From assembly GCA_964359435.1 (NCBI GenBank), contig CAYHSY010000027.1, forward strand, positions 1 through 12,791: a DNA stretch of 12,791 nucleotides. Direction: 5' to 3'. Shown piece by piece: positions 1 through 6,408 of this stretch (positions within the stretch are counted from its first letter, which is position 1; each line of letters begins with the position of its first letter). The translations under genes were made by a program, and so were the position numbers. The notes under the pieces are model-generated. The model was not told the DNA's origin, did no database searches, and saw only the letters and a program-made list of their open reading frames with translations. This DNA is from CAYHSY01 sp964359435 (GTDB lineage: Bacteria; Patescibacteriota; Minisyncoccia; UBA6257; JAUSGH01).

Positions 1-709
1 AGGCGAGGATGGCTCCCACCATGGCGCTGCCAAAGGTGGCCAGATGATAACGGCCCATGGCAAATGAAACAACAGTCAAGGCCAATAGCGCAAAAAGCAT
101 GACGCCGCCGGCAAGTCCATCCAAGCCATCCGTTTCGTTGGCGGAAAAGGCGCTGGCAATGATGATAAAGATAAAGATAGGTATATACCATGATCCGACG
201 CTAATATAGCCCCAAAATGGCACCAAAAGCACATCCCAATCCAAACGATAGTAAAACCACCAAGCGCCAAGCAGCGCTATAGCCGCGTAAAAAATCAGTT
301 TATGACGCACCTGAAGTCCGCCGCCGTGCGGCCCGATTTTCATGGCGCCCATCAGATCATCAATTAGGCCCAACCCGGCGGCTATTATCATGGCGGCCAA
401 GGGTAAAAAAGTTTCGGCGCGATCCACAAAATTAAAAAATGAAAAAACGCCTCCAAAAAATTTATGCAGCATCCAGAAGCCGGCGGCTAAAACTATAACC
501 GTCAGCCAGATAATGATGCCGCCCATGGTAGGAGTGCCTGCCTTTTTTTCATGCAAACGCGCGAAGACCGGGGCTTCATCGCTGACCCTGATTTGCTTAG
601 TCACGCCGATTTTCTTTATAACCTTAATAAAAATAACCGTCAGGCCGATGGCTATAAAAAAAGAAAGCATGGCGATTGAGAGCACGCGAATTGCTTCAAT
701 TGTGGCCAT
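1..709 (-). CDS. mraY: Phospho-N-acetylmuramoyl-pentapeptide transferase MraY (partial, 3' end outside window)
   Basis: Transfers phospho-MurNAc-pentapeptide from UDP to undecaprenyl phosphate, giving lipid I, the first membrane step of peptidoglycan synthesis. Translating the minus strand from the ATG at 709 gives 236 open residues to the window edge. Seen: an N-terminal membrane segment (about 8-30), the family motif KKAGTPTMGG (55-64), the catalytic Asp pair in GLIDDLMG (D117, D118), and NETDGLDGLAGG (191-202), the family's nucleotide/Mg-binding signature. Several further hydrophobic segments fit a polytopic enzyme. The remaining C-terminal third (cytoplasmic histidine-containing loop) is not in the window. 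The start lies 10 bases after the carboxypeptidase stop, so it is the fifth gene of the operon. No good Shine-Dalgarno is visible, but an extended -10-like TGTTATAAT ends 9 bases before the ATG. Identity is secure from the motifs. Confidence 0.95.
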   Translation of the reverse strand, partial: MATIEAIRVLSIAMLSFFIAIGLTVIFIKVIKKIGVTKQIRVSDEAPVFARLHEKKAGTPTMGGIIIWLTVIVLAAGFWMLHKFFGGVFSFFNFVDRAETFLPLAAMIIAAGLGLIDDLMGAMKIGPHGGGLQVRHKLIFYAAIALLGAWWFYYRLDWDVLLVPFWGYISVGSWYIPIFIFIIIASAFSANETDGLDGLAGGVMLFALLALTVVSFAMGRYHLATFGSAMVGAILA

Positions 710-718
710 ATCCCGATA

Positions 719-727
719 ATTATAACA
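719..727 (-). promoter_or_regulatory. Possible internal extended -10 promoter ahead of mraY
   Basis: The minus strand reads TGTTATAAT, an extended -10 (TGn plus a perfect TATAAT), ending 9 bases before the mraY ATG. No good -35 is present at 17 bases. It overlaps the stop codon of the carboxypeptidase gene. A start here would give a leader of only about 2-3 bases. AT-rich stop-codon sequence could create the match by chance. Confidence 0.3.
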
Positions 728-1664
728 CACCCTTAAGCCATTCGTACAACCTCTCGGCTTCAATAAAACGGGCTTCAGAATCAGTCGCGCCCAATACAAT
801 AATGACAAAATCGGAACCGTTTGTCCTAAATATAGACACCAAGTTACCGCCGGCTTCTTCCGTATAACCTGTTTTTCCACCCCGAAAATCATCTCGGCCG
901 GCAAATTTGTTGATGTTTTTGATCGAATGAGTTTTACCGAATGTCAATTCTTTGATTTCAACCTCTTTTTCCATGGCGGCTTTGAAAAAATACGGGTGCC
1001 GAGCATTAATGTATTTAATGAGTACACCCACGTCTCTAGCCGTGCTTTGATTTAAAGAAGTAAAGCCGATTGATTCGGCAAAACTTGTGCCGCCCATGCC
1101 CAATTCAGCCGCTTTCTGCTGCATCGCGTCTACAAAGCTTCTCGCGCCGTAAACTCTGGACAAGGCGCCGGCGGCATCATTGGATGAAGCCACGAACATA
1201 GAGGATATCATATCCTCTACGCTAAAAACTTCTCCGGAAGCAAAGTCCCCGGCCGATCCTTCTTGTGCGATATCATCTTCGTTTAAGGTAATGCCTCGTG
1301 CTAAACCCATGCGCTCCACCGCAATAATGGCTGTCATTAGTTTTGTAAGCGAGGCCAGCGGATGACGGCCTTCGGCATTAAATTTTAAAAGTTCTTCGCC
1401 ATCTTGAAGCCGGAAAATCAAAGCGGCCTGCGCGGCAATTTCAGGTTCATAATCCGCGGGTGCGACGATATTTTTTTTAATATCTTCCGGCAACGGCAGT
1501 AAAACCGGAGGACGTTCTAAAATTTGAGCCGAACTGACCAAGCTGGTTAATTTGACACGGCTATCAAAAGCATCCGGGTAAGGCACCGGGCTAAAGGTTT
1601 CGCTTGCCATGCTAAATAAGGCAAACGCGGTTATAACGCCAAATAAAGTGCCGCCGAACTTCAT
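720..1664 (-). CDS. D-alanyl-D-alanine carboxypeptidase (peptidase S11, PBP5/6-type)
   Basis: Serine peptidase that trims the terminal D-Ala from peptidoglycan stem peptides outside the cytoplasmic membrane. All three penicillin-binding motifs are in order: SLTK (S105 nucleophile, K108), SSN (160-162) and KTG (264-266). The N-terminus has a hydrophobic stretch (about 4-20) that can act as signal peptide or anchor. It is 314 residues, shorter than E. coli PBP5, and ends soon after the transpeptidase-fold domain, so the PBP5 C-terminal beta domain and amphipathic anchor are absent. Residues 22-75 are a Pro-rich linker. The start overlaps the scpB stop as ATGA and has AAGGA eight bases upstream, so it is probably translationally coupled. 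Members may be carboxy- or endopeptidases, so exact specificity and gene symbol are left open. Confidence 0.92.
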   Translation of the reverse strand: MKFGGTLFGVITAFALFSMASETFSPVPYPDAFDSRVKLTSLVSSAQILERPPVLLPLPEDIKKNIVAPADYEPEIAAQAALIFRLQDGEELLKFNAEGRHPLASLTKLMTAIIAVERMGLARGITLNEDDIAQEGSAGDFASGEVFSVEDMISSMFVASSNDAAGALSRVYGARSFVDAMQQKAAELGMGGTSFAESIGFTSLNQSTARDVGVLIKYINARHPYFFKAAMEKEVEIKELTFGKTHSIKNINKFAGRDDFRGGKTGYTEEAGGNLVSIFRTNGSDFVIIVLGATDSEARFIEAERLYEWLKGVL

Positions 1665-2245
1665 GCCAAGTGTCCTTGATTATTATCCGTTTCAGTTCCT
1701 TTGGTTATAAAATTATCTGTTAGCTCGCGGTATTTGCCGTAATCGGGCAAATCTTCAGCGCGGGATAAGCCAAGATGTTTGAAGCAATCAAAACTTAATT
1801 TGTAAAAATAGCTCCCGGACCGTTTGGGGTCGGTCTCTCGCTCTATCAATCCCCTGATCAACAGATTGCGAAGCGTAAAACTGGAATTGACACCACGAAT
1901 ATATTCTATCTCCGAACGGGAAACCGGCCCGGCATAAGCCACAACCGCCAAAGTTTCTTGGGCAGCCGGAGTCAATTCTTCTGAAAATTCTTTTTTAAGT
2001 AATTTTTCCAAAAAGAGGCCATGACCCGGTAGAGTTATAAGCGCCAGACGCCCGTCGCCATTGAAAACGGAAAGGCCGCTCCCGCGTTCTCCGAGCCGTT
2101 GTTGGAGCTGGCTTGCCAGCGAGGCGAGCTCTTCATGGGAAATATCAAAAACATCGCATAACTTTTTAATACCAATGGGTTCGCCGTAGGCAAACAGGGC
2201 AGCTTCCAGTGAACCGCAATCGAATTTGGGCTTGTCTTCATTCAT
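1661..2245 (-). CDS. scpB: Segregation and condensation protein B (ScpB)
   Basis: Kleisin-associated subunit of the bacterial SMC-ScpAB condensin; dimers of its two winged-helix domains bind ScpA and help compact and segregate the chromosome. The 194 residues match the family in length and layout: an N-terminal winged helix beginning LEAALFAYGEPI, then the diagnostic second-domain block ETLAVVAYAGPVSRSEIEYI (from about residue 98) followed by RGVNSS and the LLIRGLIE strand. The C-terminal tail after residue 165 is short and polar. It starts 4 bases after the scpA stop and its TGA overlaps the next ATG, so scpA, scpB and the carboxypeptidase gene are one transcription and translation unit. No Shine-Dalgarno is obvious, and coupling to scpA translation is likely. 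Confidence 0.95.
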   Translation of the reverse strand: MNEDKPKFDCGSLEAALFAYGEPIGIKKLCDVFDISHEELASLASQLQQRLGERGSGLSVFNGDGRLALITLPGHGLFLEKLLKKEFSEELTPAAQETLAVVAYAGPVSRSEIEYIRGVNSSFTLRNLLIRGLIERETDPKRSGSYFYKLSFDCFKHLGLSRAEDLPDYGKYRELTDNFITKGTETDNNQGHLA

Positions 2246-2249
2246 ATAA

Positions 2250-2954
2250 TTAAGCTTGTCTGATCATGATAATATCAGTAAAAGGACTATTTTGAGAAAT
2301 GTCAACTTTTTGTTGTTTTAGGAGATGAAGCACAGCCAAGAATAGAACCACCACTTCTCCCTTGGCGCGACCGGAAGCCAGCGCGTTGAAGCTTTGGTTT
2401 GAGCCGGAAGTAAAATGAGCCAGGAGTTCCGCCATCTTTTCTTCGATACTGACCAACGTTCGTTTAACAGTTTTTTCCTCTTTGGGAATGAAGGTTTCCA
2501 AAAATCCGATCAGGCGATTCATGGCGTAACGCAGCGAAGCCGGCGACAGGGTTTTTGGCGGGCAAAAGAGGGCTGTGGCGCCTATCAAAAATGGGCGGCT
2601 AAAAATCGTGGAGTTATTTTTCCAGGCGACGCCGAAGACGGCAGAAGCGCTTTTGAAATCTTTGTATAATTGCAAACGCAACTCAAGATCACGGACATCG
2701 CGTTCTTCTTCTTGAGTAAATTCCAGAGATGGGATCAGAACTTTGGATTTGATAAGCATGAGGCGCGAAGCCACGACGATAAAGTCCGCCACAATTTTGG
2801 GATGGGCGTCCGACTCCAGTGTTTTGGCGTATTCAATGAAATCCGTGGTCACATCCGCCAAGCTGATGGCTGTGATCTGAAACTCGCGCTCTTCAATGAG
2901 CTGGAGTAATTTTTCCAGCGGCCCGGCATATTGTTCCGTGTTAACTTGGTACAT
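2250..2954 (-). CDS. scpA: Segregation and condensation protein A (ScpA, kleisin)
   Basis: Kleisin that bridges the SMC heads and binds ScpB in the condensin complex. The N-terminal signature is present: YAGPLEKLLQLIEE, with the ISLADVTTDFIEY helix after it, then the ADFIVVASRLMLIKSKVLIP helix that contacts the SMC neck. The middle (about 90-170) is variable, as usual for this family. The C-terminal winged helix, which binds the SMC cap, is recognisable in VVVLFLAVLHLLKQQKV and the final FTDIIM. The 234 residues are normal length. The gene begins 6 bases after the DUF4015 stop and precedes scpB by 4 bases. No SMC gene is in the window, so that partner must be encoded elsewhere. Confidence 0.95.
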   Translation of the reverse strand: MYQVNTEQYAGPLEKLLQLIEEREFQITAISLADVTTDFIEYAKTLESDAHPKIVADFIVVASRLMLIKSKVLIPSLEFTQEEERDVRDLELRLQLYKDFKSASAVFGVAWKNNSTIFSRPFLIGATALFCPPKTLSPASLRYAMNRLIGFLETFIPKEEKTVKRTLVSIEEKMAELLAHFTSGSNQSFNALASGRAKGEVVVLFLAVLHLLKQQKVDISQNSPFTDIIMIRQA

Positions 2955-2960
2955 ATTTAT

Positions 2961-4289
2961 CTACTCTAAACCAACCCCTCCACTAGTATAAACATTTCGG
3001 GCGTTCCATAACATCCAGCCGTCAATTACCGGGCCGAGCAGTTCATCGCTTGTCCCTTCACCGCATTCATTATCCACGCCGCCGGTTTTCCGCCGGCAAC
3101 CCGCCGCCGCGTCAACGGTCGCCTTAATCTGGGCCTTGATTTCAGCCGGACCATAATTGGCTCCTATTTTAAAATCCTGAAGCCAGGGCCGAAGTTTGGC
3201 CCGTGCCGGCAGCGGAACAGACTTATTAATCTGATCGCCTGCGGTGGTTGTTTGGGCCAAGGCCAGATCACGACTGGTTTTATAGGCATCAAGCCGCCGA
3301 AGCGCCTCATCCAGCGAATAGCGCACTACTTCATAGGGGTTAGCAGCCGGGTTTTTGAGGCCAATGAAGTTTGGGGAATAATGCGACGGATAAACCATGG
3401 GCGCGATGGCATCGTAATACGGCAAAGCATCTTCCAGATATTGACCTATACCCAGGTCGTCCTTATTGGTCGTCACCATGCCAAAGAAATCCGCGGAGAT
3501 TTTAGCCGTAGGCAGGGCATTCCTTATGTATTCGTGGAAAGACCTGACGATTTTCCGTTTGGAAATTTGGCCGTCCCAAACAGGATAAACAATATCGTCC
3601 AAATTACCGTCTGAAGCAAAGCGTATATAATCGAAATTCACTTCATCAAAACCTCGGGACAAAACATCTTTCGCGATCGCCACGTTATAATCCCAAACTT
3701 CTTTTGAGGCCGTATCCATCCAGAATAATTTGCTTTTGGTGCGCCAAAGTTTACCGGTACTCTTGCTTTTGAGCGCCAAATCCGGTTTTGCGAGCGCTAA
3801 TTTCTGATCTTCAAAAACAGCGATACGCCCGATCACGTAAATGCCCTTATCGTGGAATCGTTTAACTAATTTATTGATATATTTGATTCTCGGTTCTTCC
3901 GCGCCATAGGCGTTGACCAACGGCAAGTCACTGTCATAACCAACGATGCCGGAGAAATCTTTGATATCAATCACTATGGCGTTCAGTTCGGTCGTTTCAA
4001 TCAGATCGAAAAGATAATCAAGCTTTGTTTCATTGCCGGCAGAATAACTGGTAGCGTAAACAGCTTTGATGATTTTGGGAGGGTTTTCCAAAGGACGCTG
4101 CGCTTCAATGTCGCCTCCTAAGCCATTGCTCAACGCATCAAAAATATTAGCCGCTTCTCTCGGGGGTAAAAGCCGTGATTCCGGCGCGCTTCTTAAAAAG
4201 AAAATAAAACCCGAAATTGCAACCACGATAACTATAACAGCAATTATCAATCTGAATTTTTTCCTTGCCTTGCCTCTGACTCGGAGCAT
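2961..4289 (-). CDS. Membrane-anchored glycoside-hydrolase-like protein (DUF4015 family)
   Basis: A 442-residue protein with a basic N-terminus and one membrane anchor (about 13-31), followed by an extracytoplasmic domain of the DUF4015 type, predicted to be a TIM-barrel glycosidase relative. Family blocks seen: IKAVYATSYSAG (73-84), ELNAIVIDIKDFSG (strand with Asp), then VIGRIAVFED, the acidic GFDEVNFDYIRF, ISADFFGM, YDAIAPMVYPSHY, and the terminal DGWMLWNARNVY. The conserved acidic residues suit a retained hydrolase site, but no substrate is established for the family; wall or surface glycan is a reasonable guess from position ahead of scpA, scpB, the carboxypeptidase and mraY. An unusual 25-residue Gly-rich stretch with two cysteines interrupts the end of the barrel (around 397-422). 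It is first in the operon, with a -10-like box 8 bases from the ATG. Confidence 0.85.
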   Translation of the reverse strand: MLRVRGKARKKFRLIIAVIVIVVAISGFIFFLRSAPESRLLPPREAANIFDALSNGLGGDIEAQRPLENPPKIIKAVYATSYSAGNETKLDYLFDLIETTELNAIVIDIKDFSGIVGYDSDLPLVNAYGAEEPRIKYINKLVKRFHDKGIYVIGRIAVFEDQKLALAKPDLALKSKSTGKLWRTKSKLFWMDTASKEVWDYNVAIAKDVLSRGFDEVNFDYIRFASDGNLDDIVYPVWDGQISKRKIVRSFHEYIRNALPTAKISADFFGMVTTNKDDLGIGQYLEDALPYYDAIAPMVYPSHYSPNFIGLKNPAANPYEVVRYSLDEALRRLDAYKTSRDLALAQTTTAGDQINKSVPLPARAKLRPWLQDFKIGANYGPAEIKAQIKATVDAAAGCRRKTGGVDNECGEGTSDELLGPVIDGWMLWNARNVYTSGGVGLE

Positions 4290-4292
4290 ATA

Positions 4293-4321
4293 TTGTTATT
4301 GTACACCAGAATCCATATACT
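4293..4321 (+). promoter_or_regulatory. dnaX promoter, predicted leaderless
   Basis: TTGTTA (4293-4298), an exact 17-base spacer, and TATACT (4316-4321), followed by only 6 bases to the dnaX ATG at 4328. That spacing places the transcription start at or next to the A of the ATG, so the mRNA should lack a leader and a Shine-Dalgarno. None is seen. Confidence 0.6.
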
Positions 4322-4324
4322 CAA
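4298..4324 (-). promoter_or_regulatory. Promoter of the DUF4015-scpAB-carboxypeptidase-mraY operon
   Basis: The minus strand shows TACAAT (4303-4298), 8 bases before the ATG at 4289, with TTGAGT (4324-4319) 15 bases upstream as the best -35, or CTTTGA at 17. Transcription would begin within 1-2 bases of the start codon, giving a near-leaderless message. It lies over the dnaX promoter on the other strand. The -10 is convincing; the -35 is weak. Confidence 0.5.
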
Positions 4325-4327
4325 AGT

Positions 4328-5434
4328 ATGTCACTCGCCTTTTACCGCAAATATCGCCCCAAAAAGTTTGGGGACCTGGTCGGCCACGATGACCTGCGGG
4401 CGGCAATTCAGGGCGCGGCGCGAGAAGATAAGTTCTCGCACGCGTATTTGTTTTACGGCTCCCGCGGGACAGGCAAAACAACGGTTGCGCGACTCATTGC
4501 TAAATCCGCGAACTGCGAAACTCGTAAAAATGATCCCGTTTTCAAGGCCCAAGGCGAGCCATGCAACGCCTGCCGCATCTGCGACGAAATTGACCGCGGC
4601 GCGGCGCTTGATGTTATTGAAATAGACGCGGCCTCCAACCGAGGCATCGATGAAATCCGCGAACTGAAGGAGGGCATAAAACTCTCGCCCATTTCTTATT
4701 CTAAAAAGGTCTTCATCATCGATGAAATGCACATGCTGACCCGCGAAGCCGCGAACGCGCTTTTAAAAACCTTGGAGGAGCCGCCGGCGCATGCCATTTT
4801 GGTTTTAGCAACTACCGAATATGATAAAATTCCGGCCACTATTCTTTCCCGCACCCAACGCTTTCACTTCAAACGGTTGCCCGTCGCGCAAATTATTATC
4901 AAATTAAACAGAATTATTGAAGCCGAAAATCTGAAGATCAAACCCGAGGCCGTGGAATTTGTAGCTTCCGCGGCGGAAGGCAGCCTGCGGGACGCGGAAT
5001 CCATTTTAGATCAGGTAGTTTCGAGCTCGGAAGAAGCCGATGCCGAAACGGTCGCCAAACTTTTGGGTAAGGCGGCCTTGAACGGCGTCACTAAATTCGC
5101 CGATTTTTTAATCACAAAAAATGGCGCGGGTGCCATCAGCTATCTCACTTCTTTTGCCGCCGATGGACATAATGTTTTGGATTTAACTAAAGAAACTATA
5201 AATTATCTCCGGCGCGTTTTGGCCCTGCGTTATGACCCAAAATTGGAGACATTGTTTTCCAATGAATTAACCCAGCGCGAGATCGCAAGTATTAAAATGC
5301 ACAGCGTTTCCGCCGACCCGGTGACCGCGACTGCCCTTCTGAAGTCCTTAATCCGCGCCTATGGCGAAATGCGCTATTCCCCTCTTGTCGTTGCCCCACT
5401 GGAAGTCGCGATTTTTGAGAATTTCCAGAAATAG
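4328..5434 (+). CDS. dnaX: DNA polymerase III clamp-loader subunit DnaX (gamma/tau, short form)
   Basis: AAA+ ATPase of the clamp loader, which opens the beta clamp onto primed DNA. Seen: the typical start MSLAFYRKYRPKKFGDLVGH, Walker A GSRGTGKT (44-51), a four-cysteine zinc module (C63, C79, C82, C85), Walker B with the DExx variant IIDEMHML (130-137), sensor-1 region ATTE (161-164), and arginine finger ILSRTQRF (172-179), then the helical lid and the collar domain to about 365. At 368 residues it ends with the collar, so the tau-specific domains that bind the helicase and polymerase are missing, as in other minimal loaders. No A-run slippage site was noticed. It is divergent from the DUF4015 operon, with the leaderless-type promoter immediately before the ATG. 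Confidence 0.96.
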   Translation: MSLAFYRKYRPKKFGDLVGHDDLRAAIQGAAREDKFSHAYLFYGSRGTGKTTVARLIAKSANCETRKNDPVFKAQGEPCNACRICDEIDRGAALDVIEIDAASNRGIDEIRELKEGIKLSPISYSKKVFIIDEMHMLTREAANALLKTLEEPPAHAILVLATTEYDKIPATILSRTQRFHFKRLPVAQIIIKLNRIIEAENLKIKPEAVEFVASAAEGSLRDAESILDQVVSSSEEADAETVAKLLGKAALNGVTKFADFLITKNGAGAISYLTSFAADGHNVLDLTKETINYLRRVLALRYDPKLETLFSNELTQREIASIKMHSVSADPVTATALLKSLIRAYGEMRYSPLVVAPLEVAIFENFQK

Positions 5435-5441
5435 ATTGGGG

Positions 5442-5471
5442 TTGCCGAGTGGGCAGAAAGCGTGGTAGAAT
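5442..5471 (+). promoter_or_regulatory. Promoter of tRNA-Gln
   Basis: TTGCCG (5442-5447), an 18-base spacer and TAGAAT (5466-5471), preceded by TGG so that the -10 is of the extended TGn type. Predicted start is near 5478, leaving a 5' leader of about 10 bases for RNase P removal. It sits between the dnaX stop and the tRNA, so the tRNA can be transcribed on its own. Confidence 0.55.
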
Positions 5472-5488
5472 ATATGCAGTAAGATTAT

Positions 5489-5562
5489 TGCGGGGTCGTC
5501 TAATGGTAGGACATCGCCCTTTGAAGGCGAGTATTCTGGTTCGAGCCCAGACCCCGCAGCCA
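5489..5562 (+). tRNA. tRNA-Gln (anticodon TTG)
   Basis: A complete 74-base cloverleaf with genome-encoded CCA. Acceptor stem TGCGGGG/CCCCGCA (5489-5495 with 5552-5558), D arm GTC-loop-GAC containing the GG pair, anticodon stem TCGCC/GGCGA with loop CTTTGAA, T arm TCTGG/CCAGA with loop TTCGAGC, discriminator G5559, and CCA at 5560-5562. Anticodon TTG (5521-5523) reads CAA and, by wobble, CAG. The U1-A72 end pair is the usual bacterial tRNA-Gln identity feature. It stands alone between dnaX and the EEP gene. No terminator is evident after it. Confidence 0.97.
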
Positions 5563-5603
5563 CGAATCAGCGCAGTATCGAGAGGCCACGCCGTTTAACA
5601 GAG

Positions 5604-5628
5604 ATTTGATATAATGAAGATATCAAAT
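5604..5628 (+). promoter_or_regulatory. Extended -10 promoter and overlapping inverted repeat before the EEP gene
   Basis: TGATATAAT (5607-5615) is an extended -10 with a perfect hexamer and no recognisable -35; 11 bases then lead to the ATG at 5627, so the leader would be about 5 bases. A perfect 9-base inverted repeat, ATTTGATAT and ATATCAAAT with a 7-base spacer, runs over the -10, the predicted start site and the first two bases of the ATG. This fits an operator for a dimeric repressor. Confidence 0.45.
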
Positions 5629-6382
5629 GAGCCCATTGAAAGTTGTTTCACTCAACGTGGAAGGCAACCGACATGTAGAGCGGGTTTTTTCATTTTTAGA
5701 AGAATCGAACGCTGATGTAATCTGTCTTCAAGAAGTTTTCGAAACGGAGTTCCAGCTTTTGGGTCGGATTTTACAAATGCATGGCATGTTCGCACCTGTT
5801 GCCAGTATTGATGAAGAATATAAAAACATCAGCGGCACGCCGGGCATCGAAGGCGTGGGGCTTTTGACCCGTCTCCCCTTTCGTAATTTATCTGAACATT
5901 ACTATCTTGGGGCTCATCATCCCATACCCTCTTTTGTATTAGGAGATATGACCAGCGTCAATAGAGTGTTGGTGACCGCCACCGTAACTAAAGATGACGC
6001 TGATTATACCGTTGGCACCACTCACTTTACCTGGACGCCGAATGGCGAGACCAACGATGACCAACGGCGAGACATAGGGTTATTATTCAAAGTCCTGGAT
6101 AAAATACCGGAGATTATTTTAATTGGCGATCTAAACGCGCCGCGCGGGGGAGAAACATGGGCGGCGTTCGCTGCCCGTTATAAAGACAATATCCCGATCA
6201 AATATAAATCCAGCTTGGACTCAAATATATCCAAATTCGGCGACAAAGTTAAGGTGATGGTTGACGGCTTTTTCACTACGCCGGAATATCTAGTCAAAAA
6301 TGTGGAACTGATACCCGGCATCAGCGACCATTGCGCCATTACGGGGAATGTCTGGCGGCCCCGGAGCCAGTTCGAGAAATAA
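5627..6382 (+). CDS. Endonuclease/exonuclease/phosphatase (EEP) family protein
   Basis: A 251-residue metal-dependent phosphodiesterase or phosphatase of the EEP (DNase I / exonuclease III-like) superfamily. All core catalytic positions are present in order: N10 in SLNVEG, E36 in CLQEV (metal ligand), H133 in TTHF, D168 and N170 in IGDLNAPR, D213 in MVDGFF, and the D234-H235 pair in GISDHCAI. It has no signal peptide or membrane segment, so it is probably cytoplasmic. Length is typical of a bare domain. The substrate cannot be told from sequence: DNA repair nuclease, RNA nuclease or lipid/sugar phosphatase are all possible, and the weak resemblance to exonuclease III outside the motifs argues against assigning xthA. 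It follows tRNA-Gln, has its own promoter, and its stop overlaps the U-tract of the opposing gene's terminator. Confidence 0.85.
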   Translation: MSPLKVVSLNVEGNRHVERVFSFLEESNADVICLQEVFETEFQLLGRILQMHGMFAPVASIDEEYKNISGTPGIEGVGLLTRLPFRNLSEHYYLGAHHPIPSFVLGDMTSVNRVLVTATVTKDDADYTVGTTHFTWTPNGETNDDQRRDIGLLFKVLDKIPEIILIGDLNAPRGGETWAAFAARYKDNIPIKYKSSLDSNISKFGDKVKVMVDGFFTTPEYLVKNVELIPGISDHCAITGNVWRPRSQFEK

Positions 6383-6408
6383 AAACTCCGAAGCCGAAGC
6401 TGCGGAGT
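6377..6408 (-). terminator. Rho-independent terminator of the 6408-6896 gene
   Basis: On the minus strand ACTCCG-C-AGC, a TTCG tetraloop, and GCT-T-CGGAGT form a 10-position stem with one C/T mismatch, followed by TTTTATTT. The stem begins in the stop codon of the minus-strand gene and the U-tract covers the stop of the converging EEP gene. The plus strand has no T-run after the hairpin, so it acts mainly on the minus strand. Confidence 0.85.

Noticed and set aside
342..719. 125-residue plus-strand reading frame
   Set aside because: Antisense to mraY, whose motifs on the minus strand are unambiguous.
1661..1663. Recoded TGA (genetic code 25 lineages)
   Set aside because: TGA ends scpB at the expected length in an ATGA overlap, and ends the 6408-6896 gene right at its terminator, so it is a normal stop.
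3060..3115. GCCGG/CCGGC-rich inverted repeats
   Set aside because: Only 5-base arms, located in coding sequence rich in GCC/GGC codons; no terminator or operator context.
4331..4732. 133-residue minus-strand reading frame over the start of dnaX
   Set aside because: Fully antisense to the conserved DnaX Walker A region; no family resemblance or start signals.
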